Source: Deinococcus ruber (lineage in GTDB: Bacteria; Deinococcota; Deinococci; Deinococcales; Deinococcaceae). From it: a DNA stretch of 26,664 bases. The DNA lies in assembly GCF_014648095.1 (NCBI RefSeq), contig NZ_BMQL01000060.1, forward strand, positions 1 through 26,664, written 5' to 3'. The notes below the pieces were generated by a model. It made no database searches, was not told the DNA's origin, and worked only from the letters and a program-made list of their open reading frames with translations. Numbering within the stretch: the stretch's first letter is position 1; every line of letters begins with the position of its first letter. Both the position numbers and the translations under genes were made by a program. Shown here one piece after another: positions 24,798-26,664 of the stretch.

Positions 24798-26219
24798 ATG
24801 AACGCCATGTCCTACCGCGCTGCTGTCGTCGGATCTGGGCCGAACGGTCTTGCCGCCGCAATTACCCTGGCGCTGGCCGGATGGCATGTAGACGTGTACG
24901 AGGCCAACGCGACCCCCGGCGGCGCGGTTCGCAGCGCGGCTCTTACGCTGCCCGGCTACGTCCACGATCTGGGGTCGGCTATTCATCCGCTCGCCGTGGC
25001 GTCGCCCTTCTTCAAGCGGCTGCCACTGGCACGCTACGGTCTGGACTTCGTGGAGTCGCCCTCCCCTGTCGCTCATCCGCTGCCCGGCGGCACCGTTCTG
25101 CTGCACCGCAGCGTGGAGGAAACCGCCGCCGAACTCGGTGAGGACGGCCCCGCGTATATCCGCCTGATGCGCCCGCTGGTGGATGCCGCGCCAGATATGC
25201 TGCACGACACGCTCAGGCCGCTGCTGCGTGTGCCCGCTCATCCGGTCACGCTGGCCCGCTTTGGGCTGCGGGGGCTGCCGTCTGCTGCACTTCTGGCACA
25301 GACAGTGTTCCGGGGCGAACGCGCCCGCGCCCTGTTCGGCGGCCTGAGCGCACACTCTGCCGTGCCGCTCACCCAGCCCGTCACCTCGGCGTATGGCCTG
25401 ATGCTGGCGGTCACGGCCCACGCCGTCGGGTGGCCGTTTCCACGCGGAGGCGCACAGAAGATCACCGACGCGCTGATTCAGTACCTCGAACACCTGGGTG
25501 GGCGCGTCCATCTGAATGCACCTGTGAACGCGCTGCGCGAACTGGACGCCGATCTGAAGCTGCTCGACGTGTCACCCAGAGAATTTCTGCGGCTCGCACC
25601 CGACCTTCCAGACGGCTACGCCCGCACGCTGCGGGGTTTTCGGTATGGCCCCGGCACCCTGAAGATCGACTACGCGCTGAGCGAGCCGATTCCCTGGCAC
25701 GATCCACGCACGGCACTCGCCTCGACGGTGCATGTGGGCGGCACACTGCCGCAGCTCGTCGCCAGCGAGGCGCACACGCTTCAGCACATGTCAGAGCGGC
25801 CCTATCTGCTGCTGGCCCAGCACACGCCGTTCGATCCGAGCCGCGCTCCCGCCGGACGGCACACTGCCTGGCTGTACGCGCATACCCCAAACGGTCAGGA
25901 GCCGCGTCCGGGCGATGTCGAGCGCATCGAGGCGCAGATCGAGCGGCTGGCCCCCGGCTTCCGCGACACCGTGCTGATGAGGACGGTGACGACTGCGCCC
26001 CAGGCCGAGCAGCAGAACCGCAATCTGGTGGGCGGCGACGTGGGCGGCGGCAGCAATACCCTGCTGGGCACCCTCATCCGCCCGGTGCTGTCGGCCACCC
26101 CGTACCGCACCCCTCTGCGGGGCGTGTACCTGTGCAGTGCCAGCACCCCGCCGGGCGGAGGCGTTCACGGCATGGCGGGCCACCTCGCCGCCCTCGCTGC
26201 ACTGAAAGACCTGAGATGA
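24798..26219 (+). CDS. Phytoene desaturase (CrtI)-like FAD oxidoreductase
   Basis: The 473-residue flavoprotein has the N-terminal dinucleotide site VVGSGPNGLAAA with the acidic ribose-binding end of VDVYEAN, the central PAGRHTAWLYAH and the C-terminal FAD motif LCSASTPPGGGVHGMAG. It belongs to the CrtI/retinol-saturase-like group; many members of this lineage are not true phytoene desaturases, so the substrate is open. The ATG at 24798 was chosen (AGAGG 11 bp upstream); an ATG at 24807 is possible. No other carotenoid gene is in the window. Pairing with the divergent SDR suggests a redox step on a lipid-like substrate (inference). Confidence 0.88.
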   Translation: MNAMSYRAAVVGSGPNGLAAAITLALAGWHVDVYEANATPGGAVRSAALTLPGYVHDLGSAIHPLAVASPFFKRLPLARYGLDFVESPSPVAHPLPGGTVLLHRSVEETAAELGEDGPAYIRLMRPLVDAAPDMLHDTLRPLLRVPAHPVTLARFGLRGLPSAALLAQTVFRGERARALFGGLSAHSAVPLTQPVTSAYGLMLAVTAHAVGWPFPRGGAQKITDALIQYLEHLGGRVHLNAPVNALRELDADLKLLDVSPREFLRLAPDLPDGYARTLRGFRYGPGTLKIDYALSEPIPWHDPRTALASTVHVGGTLPQLVASEAHTLQHMSERPYLLLAQHTPFDPSRAPAGRHTAWLYAHTPNGQEPRPGDVERIEAQIERLAPGFRDTVLMRTVTTAPQAEQQNRNLVGGDVGGGSNTLLGTLIRPVLSATPYRTPLRGVYLCSASTPPGGGVHGMAGHLAALAALKDLR

Positions 26220-26231
26220 TCACCCCTGAAC

Positions 26232-26664
26232 TCAGTCGCAGGCGCTGCGGGTACCCGCTGTTAGATTCAGATCCTTTTTGATGGCGTTGACGCCCAGCGC
26301 CGCGAAGGTGGCGCAGTCCAGCGTGCCCTGATACTCGGCGTCGAGCGCGAGTTTGCCGCGCTTGGGGTATTCGGCCAGCGCCGCGCATTCCCCGTATTCC
26401 TGGCACTGCTCGTTCAATATCCCGTCGAACTTGTCCACCATCATCGCGCCAGTCCGGTCTTTCAGCAGAATCTTGTCCGGCCCGTTCTTCTGGAACACCG
26501 CCAGCCCCGCCGCATGGGCCGCGTCCGCCACCCAGCCGTTGAAGTCGATCTGCTGCTGCGTGGTGATCTTGCCCCCGCTCACGTTCTCGTCGTTTTGCAG
26601 GTTGTCCGGCTCCAGCGCGTCAAAGCCCTTGCTCTTACACATCGCAAAACGGTTCTTCAGAATC
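26232..26664 (-). CDS. GH114-like endo-alpha-1,4-polygalactosaminidase, 3' part
   Basis: The frame is open to the right edge (RFAMCKSKGFDALEPDNL) and ends at 26232, so the N-terminus lies outside. The motifs CKSKGFDALEPDN, NGWVADAAHAAGLAVFQKN, FDGILNEQCQEYGECAAL and ALDAEYQG match the TIM-barrel of GH114 / TM1410-type proteins. These are usually secreted and cleave galactosamine-containing exopolysaccharide. The Asp/Glu of EPDN and the Glu of NEQC are the probable active-site residues. It ends 12 bp from the convergent CrtI-like gene. Confidence 0.87.
   Translation of the reverse strand, partial: ILKNRFAMCKSKGFDALEPDNLQNDENVSGGKITTQQQIDFNGWVADAAHAAGLAVFQKNGPDKILLKDRTGAMMVDKFDGILNEQCQEYGECAALAEYPKRGKLALDAEYQGTLDCATFAALGVNAIKKDLNLTAGTRSACD

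Overview
This GC-rich window looks chromosomal and Deinococcus-like. That is inferred from gene content and style: several GTG starts, a DUF1175 / bacterial alpha-2-macroglobulin pair, a CrtI-type flavoprotein, many secreted carbohydrate-related proteins, and a probable leaderless-type -10 box. No rRNA, tRNA or CRISPR array was seen.

Left region (1-3940) is accessory DNA. An AT-rich trypsin-like protease gene is cut in two by a 1186-bp IS630-family element with perfect 27-bp inverted repeats and a TA target duplication. Removing the element and one TA restores a single 289-codon frame. The transposase carries a 7-bp tandem duplication that shifts its N-terminus out of frame. A large serine recombinase follows, ending 18 bp from the broken end of a secreted alpha/beta-hydrolase gene. 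The hydrolase homology stops in its nucleophile elbow, which suggests an integrative element whose other end lies left of the window.

The second region (4618-11165) resembles the E. coli yfa locus: a DUF1175 NlpC/P60-like lipoprotein, a 1484-residue alpha-2-macroglobulin with an intact CxEQ thioester site, and a translationally coupled HEXXH metallopeptidase. A pair of roughly 158-bp inverted repeats around about 360 bp of unassigned DNA separates the first two genes.

The third region (11265-17753) is an envelope/carbohydrate neighbourhood. It holds a small Asp-rich secreted protein, a GH5-like protein with an altered active site in line with a NarL-type response regulator and its membrane histidine kinase, then, divergently, a three-repeat secreted beta-trefoil-like protein and a GH18 lipoprotein.

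The fourth region (18170-22515) is a three-gene cluster: a GT4 glycosyltransferase fused to a probable alpha/alpha-toroid domain, a second GT4 enzyme, and a GH130 phosphorylase/hydrolase. It plausibly makes and recycles an unidentified, possibly mannose-containing glycan.

The right end (22665-26664) has a secreted protein of four Cys-containing repeats, strong hairpins, a divergent SDR / CrtI-like pair and the 3' part of a GH114-like gene. A composite motif (TGTCC-N9-GGACA followed by a 16-bp identical block) occurs twice: between the histidine kinase and the trefoil gene, and in front of the Cys-repeat gene. It may mark a shared regulon and is one of the least explained signals here.
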